This document shows, one piece after another, positions 40,639 to 49,701 of a stretch of 64,000 bases of DNA; the first letter of the stretch is position 1, and every line of letters starts with the position of its first letter. The notes under the pieces are model-generated. The model was not told the DNA's origin and ran no database searches. It was given only the letters and a program-made list of their open reading frames with translations. The position numbers and the translations under genes are program-made. This stretch comes from Pyrodictiaceae archaeon (GTDB lineage: Archaea > Thermoproteota > Thermoprotei_A > Sulfolobales > Pyrodictiaceae), in contig JALVSY010000016.1 in assembly GCA_027036135.1 (NCBI GenBank), positions 372,001 through 436,000 on the forward strand. Reading direction: 5' to 3'.

Positions 40639-42915
40639 ATGGCTTCTCGTGCGGCATGGATCTCGGCAATAGTGATTATTATAATAATTATAGGCGCAGC
40701 TGCCTATTACTACTCTAGTAAGAGCGGTAAGAAAACGACAACCACAGCCATGACAAGTACAACTCCTTCAACAACCGCTCCGATGACAACAACAACGTCT
40801 AAGCCATCTACAACAAGTACGTCTCCGACAACAACTTATACGACAACTAAGACTAGCACAACACCCCCACCAACGACTACCACGAAGACAACGACGACAA
40901 CTACACCGCCAAAACTGCCCAAAGGCGTACACGTAATAGAGGTTAGCAAAGCAGTGATCGTTGTAGCGCCCAAGGGCGTGCAGATACCAAAGATACCCAC
41001 GCATGGCAAGAAACTAATCATAGTAACATACCAAGTGGATACGAAGAAAACGAAGCCCGTATCACAGTGTACAGCGTTTACGTCAATAGATCCAGCATTC
41101 TATAGGAATGTAACCATTGATGCACTTATAATAGCTGGTAGGGAGGTAACTAATCCACAAGTAAGAGAAGCCATCTATGAGGCTGTGTACAAGCTCAGCA
41201 ACGAGGAGGTACCAATACTATGGCTAGGCCAGTACATATTCGTTAGAACAGAGTGGAGCTGGGTACACGGCCGCTACTACAACCCAGTACTTGCAGAGAG
41301 ATTCGACCTACTATGGGAAGACAAAGACGCCCCATCAGTAAGCCTCGGTTTCGGAGGCTACAAGAACAATGCAACAACCTTCGTGGATGCAACCTTTGGC
41401 TGGCCGCAGTCCTTCGATCCAGCGGCAGATTACGAGACATTTGGCTGGGCGATATTCCATAACATAGGTGACACACTAGTAACCTATTGGAAGTCTGATA
41501 CAACACACGTGATACCCGATCTAGCAGTGGCATGGGTGCACGACAAGACTGGTACTACATGGTACTTCGTCATAAGGGGCGGCGTCAAGGCATATGATCC
41601 ATGGCACCACAAGGTCTACCCAATAAATGCTACCGACGTACTATTCAGTATATGGCGTATAGCGAGACTAGGCCTAGACCCAAGCTGGATGATAACAACA
41701 TTCATCAATGTAAACGCAAGCAAAGTATACACCGAGAAGGAGTTTAACCAAATACTAGCCAAGGGCGGGCTATACGCAACATATCACGGTAAGACTATTG
41801 AGGTTAAGAGCCTAAGCCAACTACTACAGTTCTTCGGCTACAATGGCCCAACAGCTGGAGTTGTCATGCTCAAGCTATACAAGCCTTACGCAGCCATCCT
41901 AGCCATCCTAGCGGATCCATTCACGATGGTAATTCCGATGAAGTACCTATTTGATAACGTGCCTCAGCTAAAAGGCAAATACGCAGAAGCTCTCAAGGAG
42001 GCACAATACGGTAAGAACCCAGCAGCTTGGGCAAAGTACATACAGCCTGGCTCGCATGACCCAACACATCTATACCTTAACCAGTACCCTGTAGGCACAG
42101 GACCCTATTATGTCGCAAGCTACAAGAGAGGTAGCTACATAGTCCTCAAGTATAACCCGTACTACTGGAATAAGACACTATGGAATACACCGCCATATGG
42201 TAGCAATGGCGTGCCCAGCCACAAGATAGCAATCTACTTGATTGTAAGCGACCCAGTAACGCGTATACAGATCTACAAGGCTGGACAAGCAGACATAGCC
42301 GCTGTGCCGACCGATAGGCTAAAGGAGGTAGAAAACTACCAGAACCCGCAGCTAGGCAATAAGTGGAAGATAATAGTTGAGAAGGGTGGCCTAACACTAG
42401 ACATAGTATACATAGTGCTAAACACTATGAAGCCGCCATTCAACAACAAGCTAGTAAGACAAGCACTCATGTACGCCGTGCCCTTCAAGCAGATAGCACA
42501 AGTGGTCTACAGCGGCTACCTAGCACCGCTATACGGTGTCATCCCAGCAGGCCTAATAGGCCACAACGACAACATCGTTATACACTATCACTTCGACCTA
42601 GACAAGGCGATGCAGCTAATCAAGAAGAGCGGTATTAATCCATCACAGTACAGTATAGAGATATGGTACAACCAGGGCAACTCGCAGCGCGAGCAAATAG
42701 CAACACTACTACAGCAGACTTGGAGCCAGCTAGGCTTCCAGGTAAGCGTGAAAGCACTGAGCTGGCCAACACTCTTGCAGAAGACAGACAAGGGCGACTT
42801 CCAAGTATACATAATTGGATGGGCGCCAGATTACCCAGATCCAGACGACTACGCTGGCCCACTACTATGGGGTGGAACATACTTCAGCTACCTACATGTA
42901 ACAGTTCAGAGCTAA
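40639..42915 (+). CDS. dppA: Peptide-binding lipoprotein-like protein of the ABC system (SBP family 5)
   Basis: From ATG 40639 (AAAGGTGG just upstream) 758 aa. A membrane anchor (about 7-24, Ile-rich) is followed by a Thr/Pro stalk of about 55 residues and then a family 5 solute-binding domain (FGWAIFHNIGDTLVTYWKSD, DLAVAWVHDKTGTTWYFVIR, NPYYWNK, IVSDPVTRIQIYKAGQADIA). It ends soon after the conserved WAPDYPDPDDYAGPL segment, where family members usually continue for 60-90 residues, so the C-terminus seems short. Captures peptides outside the membrane for the leftward transporter genes. Confidence 0.92.
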   Translation: MASRAAWISAIVIIIIIIGAAAYYYSSKSGKKTTTTAMTSTTPSTTAPMTTTTSKPSTTSTSPTTTYTTTKTSTTPPPTTTTKTTTTTTPPKLPKGVHVIEVSKAVIVVAPKGVQIPKIPTHGKKLIIVTYQVDTKKTKPVSQCTAFTSIDPAFYRNVTIDALIIAGREVTNPQVREAIYEAVYKLSNEEVPILWLGQYIFVRTEWSWVHGRYYNPVLAERFDLLWEDKDAPSVSLGFGGYKNNATTFVDATFGWPQSFDPAADYETFGWAIFHNIGDTLVTYWKSDTTHVIPDLAVAWVHDKTGTTWYFVIRGGVKAYDPWHHKVYPINATDVLFSIWRIARLGLDPSWMITTFINVNASKVYTEKEFNQILAKGGLYATYHGKTIEVKSLSQLLQFFGYNGPTAGVVMLKLYKPYAAILAILADPFTMVIPMKYLFDNVPQLKGKYAEALKEAQYGKNPAAWAKYIQPGSHDPTHLYLNQYPVGTGPYYVASYKRGSYIVLKYNPYYWNKTLWNTPPYGSNGVPSHKIAIYLIVSDPVTRIQIYKAGQADIAAVPTDRLKEVENYQNPQLGNKWKIIVEKGGLTLDIVYIVLNTMKPPFNNKLVRQALMYAVPFKQIAQVVYSGYLAPLYGVIPAGLIGHNDNIVIHYHFDLDKAMQLIKKSGINPSQYSIEIWYNQGNSQREQIATLLQQTWSQLGFQVSVKALSWPTLLQKTDKGDFQVYIIGWAPDYPDPDDYAGPLLWGGTYFSYLHVTVQS

Positions 42916-43277
42916 TACCGAAACTAGATAGATAAACTATCCTACAATGTTTTTTATTGTAACAATAGCTGTCCTCGTCACGCCTCCACGTATTCTTGAT
43001 CTAGTCTCTCGACTTGTCCTAATTGCTACGAGACTATGTGTCTTATCCCTTGTCCGGAGAAGCCGTAGCTCCTTGTTGATGATTTCTTTGTTTTTGCGCA
43101 ATAAAGGATACTTAGCAGAGAGCCCCATTGCTCAATAGATATTCTTTTCCAGGTGCTGGCATTGGAGAGGTTATGTGTTATCTGGGGTAAAAGTTATCTC
43201 TATCCCCTACACTTTATTTAAACAAGAGTGGAAGACATAACAAGGTATCCCAGTAAAATAGAGGTGATGGAGTCCAA
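42916..43277. other. Intergenic, 362 bp
   Basis: Holds a poly-T tract (T6 at about 42951), a candidate terminator for the binding protein gene, and the promoter of the next gene. A 63-codon minus-strand frame (42937-43128, Arg-rich) lacks a ribosome binding site and is not called. Confidence 0.5.
43213..43222 (+). promoter_or_regulatory. TATA-like element for the radical SAM gene
   Basis: TTTATTTAAA is about 56 bp before the TTG start at 43278; GAGGTGA at 43261-43267 is the ribosome binding site about 10 bp before it. Confidence 0.45.
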
Positions 43278-44876
43278 TTGAGTATTCACAAGAAGAAAGT
43301 GCCTAAGAAGCCTCTCAGAGTCGATTTCGTCATCAGTGTTGATAGGTGCATGATGAGTAATCATCACGGCAAGGAGTTCATAGGGTTTATGGCGACGGGT
43401 CCAGCTATTGGTGTACCAGAGAAGGTGTGGCGCTGGATAGCTTGCCCTGATATGCGCGTCGATGAGCATGGTAGGCCTTGGCAGGCTCCATACGGGTTGC
43501 GCAAGATCGAGGCCGCGCTGCAAGACGCTGGATTTAATGCCCATGTTATCGACCCGGACTACGTTGCTTACTACGTGACCCATGGCGCTAAGGCTCTTAT
43601 GATAGGTCATCATGATTACTTCGCCTTTGGGCCACCTAGTAACGAGTGGTGGATGGTTAGCGGTAAAGAGCCTATTAATAGGAAGAGCTTCATAGAGTTC
43701 ATAAGCATACCGGAGATATGGAAGGCTAAGCGGGAACATGGTCTCCGGATAGTTGCTGGAGGCCCAGCGGTGTGGCAGTGGGAGGTCTGGAAGGAGGCTC
43801 TAGAGCGCTGGCCAATAGACACGTTGATCGATGGTGAGGCTGAGAAGGTCGTCGTAAAGGTTGCTGAGAAGATCCTCAACGGGGAGGAGCTTCCAAAGAA
43901 AATAGTTGTGCCTCCCAAGGAGAGCCCAAGGATAGAGGAGATACCTCTCATAAAGGCTCCCAGCGTTAATGGCCTCGTGGAGATAATGAGAGGGTGTCCA
44001 CGTGGCTGCAAGTTCTGCAGCGTTACTCTGAGACCCCTACGCTTCATACCGCTTGACCGAATAGAGGCAGAGATAAGGCTCAACCTAGAGAACGGCACTG
44101 GCGGCTTCCTCTTCCATAGCGAAGACGTGTTACTCTATGGAGCAGACGTGGTTAAGCCGCGCGAGGAGCCCCTCATAAAGCTCCATAGGCTTGCTGCGAG
44201 GTATCTCGAGAAGTACGAAGCTGGGTTCGGCTGGGGCCATGCAAGCCTAGCGGCCGTTAAGTACGCACAGGAGCATGGAAGAATAGTGTCAAAGATAACA
44301 GAGCTAGTACTTGACAGCGATGTGAGAAAGATACTGGGCGTAGAGGTTGGTCTCGAGACGGGCTCGGTTAGGCTTGCTAAGAAGATAATGCCTGCGAAGG
44401 CAGCGCCCTATCCCGCTGAGAAGTGGCCAGAGGTTGTGGAGGACGCGTTCGCGATAATGGCTGATAATAATATCATCCCGGCTGCGACCTTCATACTAGG
44501 TTTGCCGGGGGAGACCGAGGACGATGTCTATGAGACGATAGAGGTTATTGAGAGGCTAAGGCCTTACCCGAGCCTAATCGTTCCAATGTTCTTCGTCCCA
44601 ATGGGTATGTTGAGGAATCTTGAGGGCTTTAAGAGAGACTATATACGCGACTACCACATAGATGCGATGAAGGTGGCAGCTGATCACACCATATACTGGG
44701 CGAGGCACATTATATCAAAGGGCTACCTCGATAAGCCTCAACACGCACCGCTAAGAGCAGCATTAAAGCTATTCCTCTGGTATGCGGAGAAGAAGATAAG
44801 AAAGAGCTACGAGTACTACCGTGAGCTCTTCAGTGCTCCGAGAGCAGAGACTAAGATAGCAGCTATAGAGGCGTAA
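43278..44876 (+). CDS. Radical SAM enzyme with B12-binding-like N-terminal domain
   Basis: A 532-aa protein starting at TTG 43278. The N-terminal third has a Rossmann/B12-binding-like region (YGLRKIEAALQDAGFNAHVI, RIVAGGPAVWQWE, DTLIDGEAEKVV). The radical SAM motif is CPRGCKFC (CX3CX2C, about residue 245), then the GLETGS and FILGLPGETEDDVYETIEVI segments of the Elp3/MiaB-like core. The arrangement resembles archaeal B12-binding radical SAM proteins, a class that includes the membrane lipid ring synthases GrsA/B; a lipid-modifying role is possible but not shown by these motifs. Confidence 0.88.
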   Translation: MSIHKKKVPKKPLRVDFVISVDRCMMSNHHGKEFIGFMATGPAIGVPEKVWRWIACPDMRVDEHGRPWQAPYGLRKIEAALQDAGFNAHVIDPDYVAYYVTHGAKALMIGHHDYFAFGPPSNEWWMVSGKEPINRKSFIEFISIPEIWKAKREHGLRIVAGGPAVWQWEVWKEALERWPIDTLIDGEAEKVVVKVAEKILNGEELPKKIVVPPKESPRIEEIPLIKAPSVNGLVEIMRGCPRGCKFCSVTLRPLRFIPLDRIEAEIRLNLENGTGGFLFHSEDVLLYGADVVKPREEPLIKLHRLAARYLEKYEAGFGWGHASLAAVKYAQEHGRIVSKITELVLDSDVRKILGVEVGLETGSVRLAKKIMPAKAAPYPAEKWPEVVEDAFAIMADNNIIPAATFILGLPGETEDDVYETIEVIERLRPYPSLIVPMFFVPMGMLRNLEGFKRDYIRDYHIDAMKVAADHTIYWARHIISKGYLDKPQHAPLRAALKLFLWYAEKKIRKSYEYYRELFSAPRAETKIAAIEA

Positions 44877-44883
44877 GTCTGGG

Positions 44884-45606
44884 CTATTTTTCTGCGCCGA
44901 ACTTCTCTACTAGTCCCAGTTCCTGTACCTGCCTAGCAGCCTCCTCTAGGTCCTTTACCGTGTCTATGCTGCGCCAATAGACGTCGCGGAACTTTACCCC
45001 CAGTAGCTTCTTCTCCTCAGCTAGCTCCGGGAAGCCCTGCCTCTCTATATCGCCCTTGTCTGGTAGGTAACTGAATATGGTTGGTTTCATAGCATATACT
45101 CCTGCGTTTATCCAGTACTCGAGCATCGGTTTCTCTATGAACCGTATTATCCTGTCCTCCTCGTCTACCTCGACCACGCCGTAAGGGCTGCGAAGCGGGA
45201 CAAGAGCTATGGCAGCTACAGTGTTGCTCTCAGCCCTTATCTTGTCGAGTAGCTTGTTTACATCTAGGTCGGTTATTATGTCGCCGTTAAGGACTATGAA
45301 GACATCTTCTCCTTTGAGCAAGTGCTCAGCATTCTTAATAGCCCCGCCGGTACCCAGTGGCTCATCCTCGACGACGTATGCTATGCTTACTCCTAGCCTC
45401 TTGCCGGAACCCAGGTGCTCGACAAGCTTCTCCCACTTATAGCCAGCAGCTACTATGAACTCTCGTATACCATGGCTTCGTAGCCACAGTATCTGCCACT
45501 CAATAATAGGCCTACCCGCGACCTCGACGAGGGGCTTAGGCCTATCAATAGTGAGAGGGCGTAGTCTTTTACCAAAGCCTCCTGCGAGTATAAGGGCTTT
45601 AACCAA
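44884..45606 (-). CDS. Sugar-phosphate nucleotidyltransferase
   Basis: A 240-aa NTP transferase: [20 protein letters not shown] (nucleotide-binding signature), then [15 protein letters not shown] and VLNGDIITD (metal-binding Asp). It activates a sugar-1-phosphate, likely mannose-1-phosphate with GTP or glucose-1-phosphate with UTP/dTTP. There is no C-terminal left-handed beta-helix, so it is the short form. Convergent with the radical SAM gene, 7 bp away. Confidence 0.92.
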   Translation of the reverse strand: MVKALILAGGFGKRLRPLTIDRPKPLVEVAGRPIIEWQILWLRSHGIREFIVAAGYKWEKLVEHLGSGKRLGVSIAYVVEDEPLGTGGAIKNAEHLLKGEDVFIVLNGDIITDLDVNKLLDKIRAESNTVAAIALVPLRSPYGVVEVDEEDRIIRFIEKPMLEYWINAGVYAMKPTIFSYLPDKGDIERQGFPELAEEKKLLGVKFRDVYWRSIDTVKDLEEAARQVQELGLVEKFGAEK

Positions 45607-45684
45607 GGCTGGGTACCCGCCTCCAAGTATTATTGTTCCAGGGGCTAGTGAAAATCTGTGACTCGCTCGTGGGCTAGCCGGGCT

Positions 45685-47217
45685 CTATGGCAGTACTTTT
45701 ATCAGCATGCCCTCTACCGCCACGGGGCTCATGGTTGCTAGTACCTGGAGGGCCTCCTTGAGCTTGGTTTTACTATTCGCATAGATTGTTAGGAGTGGGT
45801 CGCCTTTCGAGACGCGGTAACCTACTTTGACGTGGAGCCTTATCCCTGCTCTCTTATCCTGTGGCGCGCCAGCTGCGCGGGCAGCCATGGTTATGACGTG
45901 GTTATCTACGTGCGTCACTGTCCCCTCGCTGGTTGACTCGAGGGTGTAGGTGTACTTCCCTAGCTCTATGTCCTCGGGCTTGATATCTGGGTCTCCCTCC
46001 TGGGCTTCTAGCATCTCGCGGAACTTCTGGTAGGACTTACCGCTACGAAGTATCTCGCATGCCTTGTCGAAGCCCTTGCCGGGGCCACTTACACCCCCCA
46101 TCTCTAGCAGTAGCCCTGCTATGCTACAAGCCTTTGTCACGAGGCTTGGGCTGCCACCGCCCTTCATTAGGGTTTCTAGGGCTTCTCGGGCCTCTAGCGC
46201 GGGGCCAACAGTGAATCCTATTGGTTCCCCGCCGTAGGTCAGGGCTATTCGTAGCTTTATCCCGAGTCGCCCAGCTTGTTGCAGGAACATGCTTGCTAGC
46301 CTCTCAGCCTCGGCTTCTGTCTCAACCTTGGCTCCCTTCCCCATTGGTATGTCGAGTACTAGTGTTGAGACGCTCATAGCCAGTTTCTTAGCCAATATGC
46401 TCGCAACTAGTTGTACTGGTGGGTCAAGGCCTAGCTTTCTCTCAACACGTACAAATATGTCGTCGGCTGGTGCCAGGTTTAGGCTACCGCCCCAGGCGAG
46501 GACTCCTCTAACCTTCTTGGCTATGTCCCGTATCTCATCGGGGCCAAACGCGACTCTCGCCAAGACCTCCATGGTATCGGCTGTGCCGGCTGGGCTGGTT
46601 ATAGCCCGGCTACTAGTCTTTGGGATAAGCAGCCCTGTTGAAGCAACTGTTGGTACAGCTAGTAGCGCGACCTTACTATTACCCGGTACCCCTCCGATGC
46701 TGTGCTCATCGAATACGGGCTCGCCGAACTCCACAACGGTGCCTGTCTCCACCATTGCTCTTATGAGGTACTCTAGCTCCTCCTCATCCATGCCCCTCAT
46801 GGTCTGAGCCGAGAGGAACGCAGCTATGCCAGCGTCGTCATAGTAGCCCTGCACAATATCAGCTATAATAGCCTTAATCTCCTTGGGTCCCAGTTTCTCG
46901 CCTCGGAGCCTGCGCTGGAGGAATCCTAAGCTACTGGGCACACCTAGTGGAACCACATGGACGGATTCGCAGCCAGTAATCTTTATCTTCTCATAGATAC
47001 CCTCGGAGACAACAACTGTGCCTGGCTCAACATCCCTTGACACGAGCAAGGCGGCTCCACAGCCGCAGTGAGCACATATGAGCTGGACACGTTCCCCGGG
47101 CAGGACTCCCAGAGCAGAGGCGTCGCCAGGGCTTAGCATTACTACGTCAAGGCTACCAGCGCGGAGCTTAGAAGCTACGACACGGAACCTCTTATGCACA
47201 TGGAGCTCCTCAGCCAA
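45685..47217 (-). CDS. deoA: AMP phosphorylase (thymidine phosphorylase family)
   Basis: A 510-aa protein of the archaeal AMP phosphorylase type: an N-terminal domain of about 85 residues absent from bacterial thymidine phosphorylase, then helical and alpha/beta domains with DEHSIGGVPGNSKVALL and TSSRAITSPAGTADTMEVLA (phosphate and substrate loops), and a C-terminal barrel (VTHVDNHVITMAARAAGAPQ). It converts AMP and phosphate to ribose-1,5-bisphosphate and adenine for the nucleotide-to-RuBisCO salvage route. The partner isomerase and RuBisCO are not in this window. Confidence 0.93.
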   Translation of the reverse strand: MAEELHVHKRFRVVASKLRAGSLDVVMLSPGDASALGVLPGERVQLICAHCGCGAALLVSRDVEPGTVVVSEGIYEKIKITGCESVHVVPLGVPSSLGFLQRRLRGEKLGPKEIKAIIADIVQGYYDDAGIAAFLSAQTMRGMDEEELEYLIRAMVETGTVVEFGEPVFDEHSIGGVPGNSKVALLAVPTVASTGLLIPKTSSRAITSPAGTADTMEVLARVAFGPDEIRDIAKKVRGVLAWGGSLNLAPADDIFVRVERKLGLDPPVQLVASILAKKLAMSVSTLVLDIPMGKGAKVETEAEAERLASMFLQQAGRLGIKLRIALTYGGEPIGFTVGPALEAREALETLMKGGGSPSLVTKACSIAGLLLEMGGVSGPGKGFDKACEILRSGKSYQKFREMLEAQEGDPDIKPEDIELGKYTYTLESTSEGTVTHVDNHVITMAARAAGAPQDKRAGIRLHVKVGYRVSKGDPLLTIYANSKTKLKEALQVLATMSPVAVEGMLIKVLP

Positions 47218-47416
47218 GACAAGGTCATCCTCCAGCCACGTAGGTATGCTAAGGCCTCCTAGTTCCCCGCGATGAAGAGGTTGGGTCTGACCCTCGGTGA
47301 ACGTTTTTAGGCAAGAACTAGTAAGTCTTCCCGGTTTCTAATAAGCCTTACCAGGTCCGCTTACGAGTGATGACCAATAATCTCTGCAGAGAAGTAAGCC
47401 TCCTCTTCCTCTACAG

Positions 47417-48030
47417 CTACATGCTAGTCGAGCCAGCGAGTAGCGTCGCCACTATCGCTGTGAGGAGTACCACCTCAGCCAGCTCAGCTAGTAGAGTACC
47501 AGATTTAAGCCCAGTAAAAACTATTATAGATGACATAGTTAGCCTCGCAGCGAATAAGTTAGCTGCTTTGATTCCAAAGCTCTTAGAGGGTACTAGGAGC
47601 CTTAGCCCGATATAGGTGGCTAGTATCTTTGAGGGATAACTAGCAATGAGAAGCACCAATGCTATCGGCCAGCACCTAGACAGCTCGGCCACAGCCACAT
47701 CCATCCCGGCCGTGACGAAGAATATCGGGGCTAGGAAGCCAAAGATCACTGCGCCTATCTCGTCCATCGCCTCTGTTCTCTTAGACACTGTCTCTGCCAG
47801 GGCTAGCCAACTATGAACGAGAAGAGAACAGCATGTATACCAACAGCCTCGGAGAACAATATGACGCTTAGCAACAAGGCAAGCATTATACGGATCTATG
47901 CCTCGTGCCTCAGCCAAGGCGCTCTCGGGACAGAAAGCCTAGGAGTGGAGGCACTAGCACGAGAGCAGCGATGTACATTACTAGCAACGGTATTCATAAT
48001 GCTAGCAGAAAGACCCTTGGATAGCTACTC
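47417..48030 (-). pseudogene. CPA2-type Na+/H+ antiporter, decayed and truncated
   Basis: On the minus strand, pieces of the C-terminal half of a cation:proton antiporter lie in different frames: IPLLVMYIAALVLVPPLLGF then LSRERLG; EARGIDPYN; IMLALLLSVILFSEAVGIHA then VLFSFIVG; and LALAETVSKRTEAMDEIGAV, FGFLAPIFFVTAGMDVAVAEL-type sequence through GLKSGTLLAELAEVVLLTA to a stop at 47417. At least three frame changes are needed, including one missing base near 47803-47808. The N-terminal half is absent. A clear old pseudogene. Confidence 0.75.
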
Positions 48031-48076
48031 TGTGCCTTAACGGGATAGGGTTTCCCTCAATCACGTTATGCCATAT

Positions 48077-48085
48077 CTTTATATA
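48077..48085 (+). promoter_or_regulatory. TATA-like element for the HTH/coiled-coil gene
   Basis: CTTTATATA lies about 85 bp ahead of the ATG at 48169, in an AT-rich gap; GGGGGTGAGG at 48154-48163 is the ribosome binding site. Confidence 0.4.
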
Positions 48086-48168
48086 GTTGTCCTCCCCTCC
48101 TAATAATATAATGAGGGACAAGCACGGCTAGGAGCATAGCTCCTTATCTCAATTGGGGGTGAGGCCTC

Positions 48169-48747
48169 ATGGTAGCGCAGGAGACCCCTCTCAAGATCAG
48201 AGAGGTAACGATACCAGTCGAGGTGCCGGTAAAGCCTGTATCCAAGAGGGAGATTAAGCAACTAGAAGCAGTACTGATAATAGGCACGCTATTCCGCCCA
48301 GACGTGCTCCAGGCAGCGCTCAGCAAGGAAGAGTTCCTAACATGGGTCGATAGCCTCGCTGTCGCAGCAGCAGCACTAGCGATGGAGAAGGCAGGGTACA
48401 CAGTCTCACAGATAGCTGAGGAGCTCGGCAGAACAGAGGCAACAATAAGGAGACACCTAAGAGGCGAAACCAAGGCTGGCAAGCTTGTCCGCGAGACCTA
48501 CGATATGCTTGTCCGCGGCGAGCTAAAGATGGCAGTACCAATCGTTAGCCCAGAGGCAGAAGAGGAGCTAAAGAAGCTACAGGAACAAGTAAAGCAGCTA
48601 GAAGAAGAGGTAAAGAAGCTAAGAACAGAGAACATCGAGATCAAGGAGAAGCTAGAAAAACTAGAGGAAGCCCGCAAGAAGGCCGCAGAGGAAATAGCCA
48701 AGGCCATAGAGAGCCTCAACAAGGCAAAAGAAGCACTCGCGTCCTAG
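48169..48747 (+). CDS. HTH transcription regulator with C-terminal coiled coil
   Basis: A 192-aa protein with a GGGGGTGAGG site just upstream. Residues about 25-110 form a helical DNA-binding domain with HTH SQIAEELGRTEATIRRHLRG; residues 125-190 are a long charged coiled coil (ELKKLQEQVKQLEEEVKKL, NIEIKEKLEKLEEARKKAAE). This layout is conserved in Crenarchaeota as a presumed chromosomal regulator. Targets unknown. Stand-alone gene. Confidence 0.82.
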   Translation: MVAQETPLKIREVTIPVEVPVKPVSKREIKQLEAVLIIGTLFRPDVLQAALSKEEFLTWVDSLAVAAAALAMEKAGYTVSQIAEELGRTEATIRRHLRGETKAGKLVRETYDMLVRGELKMAVPIVSPEAEEELKKLQEQVKQLEEEVKKLRTENIEIKEKLEKLEEARKKAAEEIAKAIESLNKAKEALAS

Positions 48748-49007
48748 ACCCTCCAAGCACCTCCGACAACGTTCTTTTTATTCCTTCCTTGATAAGGCTA
48801 GTCGGTATTTTCACGCCTCTGCGCAGACTTCCTAACTATATTACTTCTACTCAAAGTAGTATAGTGTTTTGAGTACACGTACTCTCCTCAACCTATAGCG
48901 TAAAGCATAGAGAACCATGCCTAGCCTATAGTGTAGTTTCTTAGCAGGATAACCTAATCTAAATAGACCTAGAATAAGGAAATAGAGACAGCTAGGGGAA
49001 CGCTCTC

Positions 49008-49605
49008 TTGGCCCAAGATATTGTAGAGCTCCTCGAGAAGCCGCTGCCTCGGCCCAAGCGAGATCTTGTAAGCTATGCTTCTGCCCGCGTCCTAGAGGCG
49101 TTGCTGGAGGCATTGCTCGCTCTTGAGTTCCTCGCAAGGGGCTATACCAGGAATGCCGCTGGTAAGGCCTTCCAGGCGTGGCGGGCCCTTACAGCAGCGC
49201 TACTAACACTCGAGAAAGACAAGATAGCTAATGCGCTAGGAAGGGAAGAAGAGAAGAAATGGCTAATAGAAGTAGCGATACCCCGCGCACCTAGTAGTAG
49301 GCTCAAACCATTAGCAGGGCTATTGGAAGGAAGTAGCCGGGCTACCCTATTACTACCCTCTTACAGACAAGGCACTAAGTCTCCACGATTACCAGTACCA
49401 TGGCCCTGATCCTTCCGGGGAGCTAAGCAAGCATCCGGATCGCGAGGAAGCAGTCCACGATATACTCTACCTAGCGGCAAGGCTAGCGGATATGGTGGAA
49501 GAGCGAGTAAAGCCGAGGCTAAGAGAAATGGGTAAGTGGACGCGCGACCATGAGGAGTCTCTGCGAAGGCTACGTGAGAGACTCGCGTCTTGGAGCCAGC
49601 ACTAG
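49008..49605 (+). pseudogene. PaREP1-family protein, frameshifted
   Basis: PaREP1 proteins are a repeated archaeal family of helical, HEPN-like proteins. From TTG 49008 the frame reads SYASARVLEALLEALLALEF, NAAGKAFQAWRALTAALLTL. At about 49322-49332 it slips; the plus-one frame continues with VAGLPYYYPLTDKALSLHDY, QYHGPDPSGELSKHPDREEA and LADMVEERVKPRLREMGKW to TAG at 49603-49605. One extra base explains the break. Without it the protein would be about 198 aa, near normal length. Confidence 0.72.
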
Positions 49606-49701
49606 CGGCGAATAGTTCCTTGCGCCCTACTAGGGCTTCAATTTGGCTCCTTAATCGTCCCAAATACATATAAAGTAACTGAGTATCTCGTTATGTTTCC
49701 T

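Noticed and set aside
40732-40910. Simple ACA/ACG trinucleotide repeat
   Set aside because: It is the coding sequence of the Thr-rich stalk of the binding protein, not an independent repeat.
42937-43128. 63-codon Arg-rich minus-strand gene
   Set aside because: No ribosome binding site, no family resemblance, and it overlaps a likely terminator and leader region.
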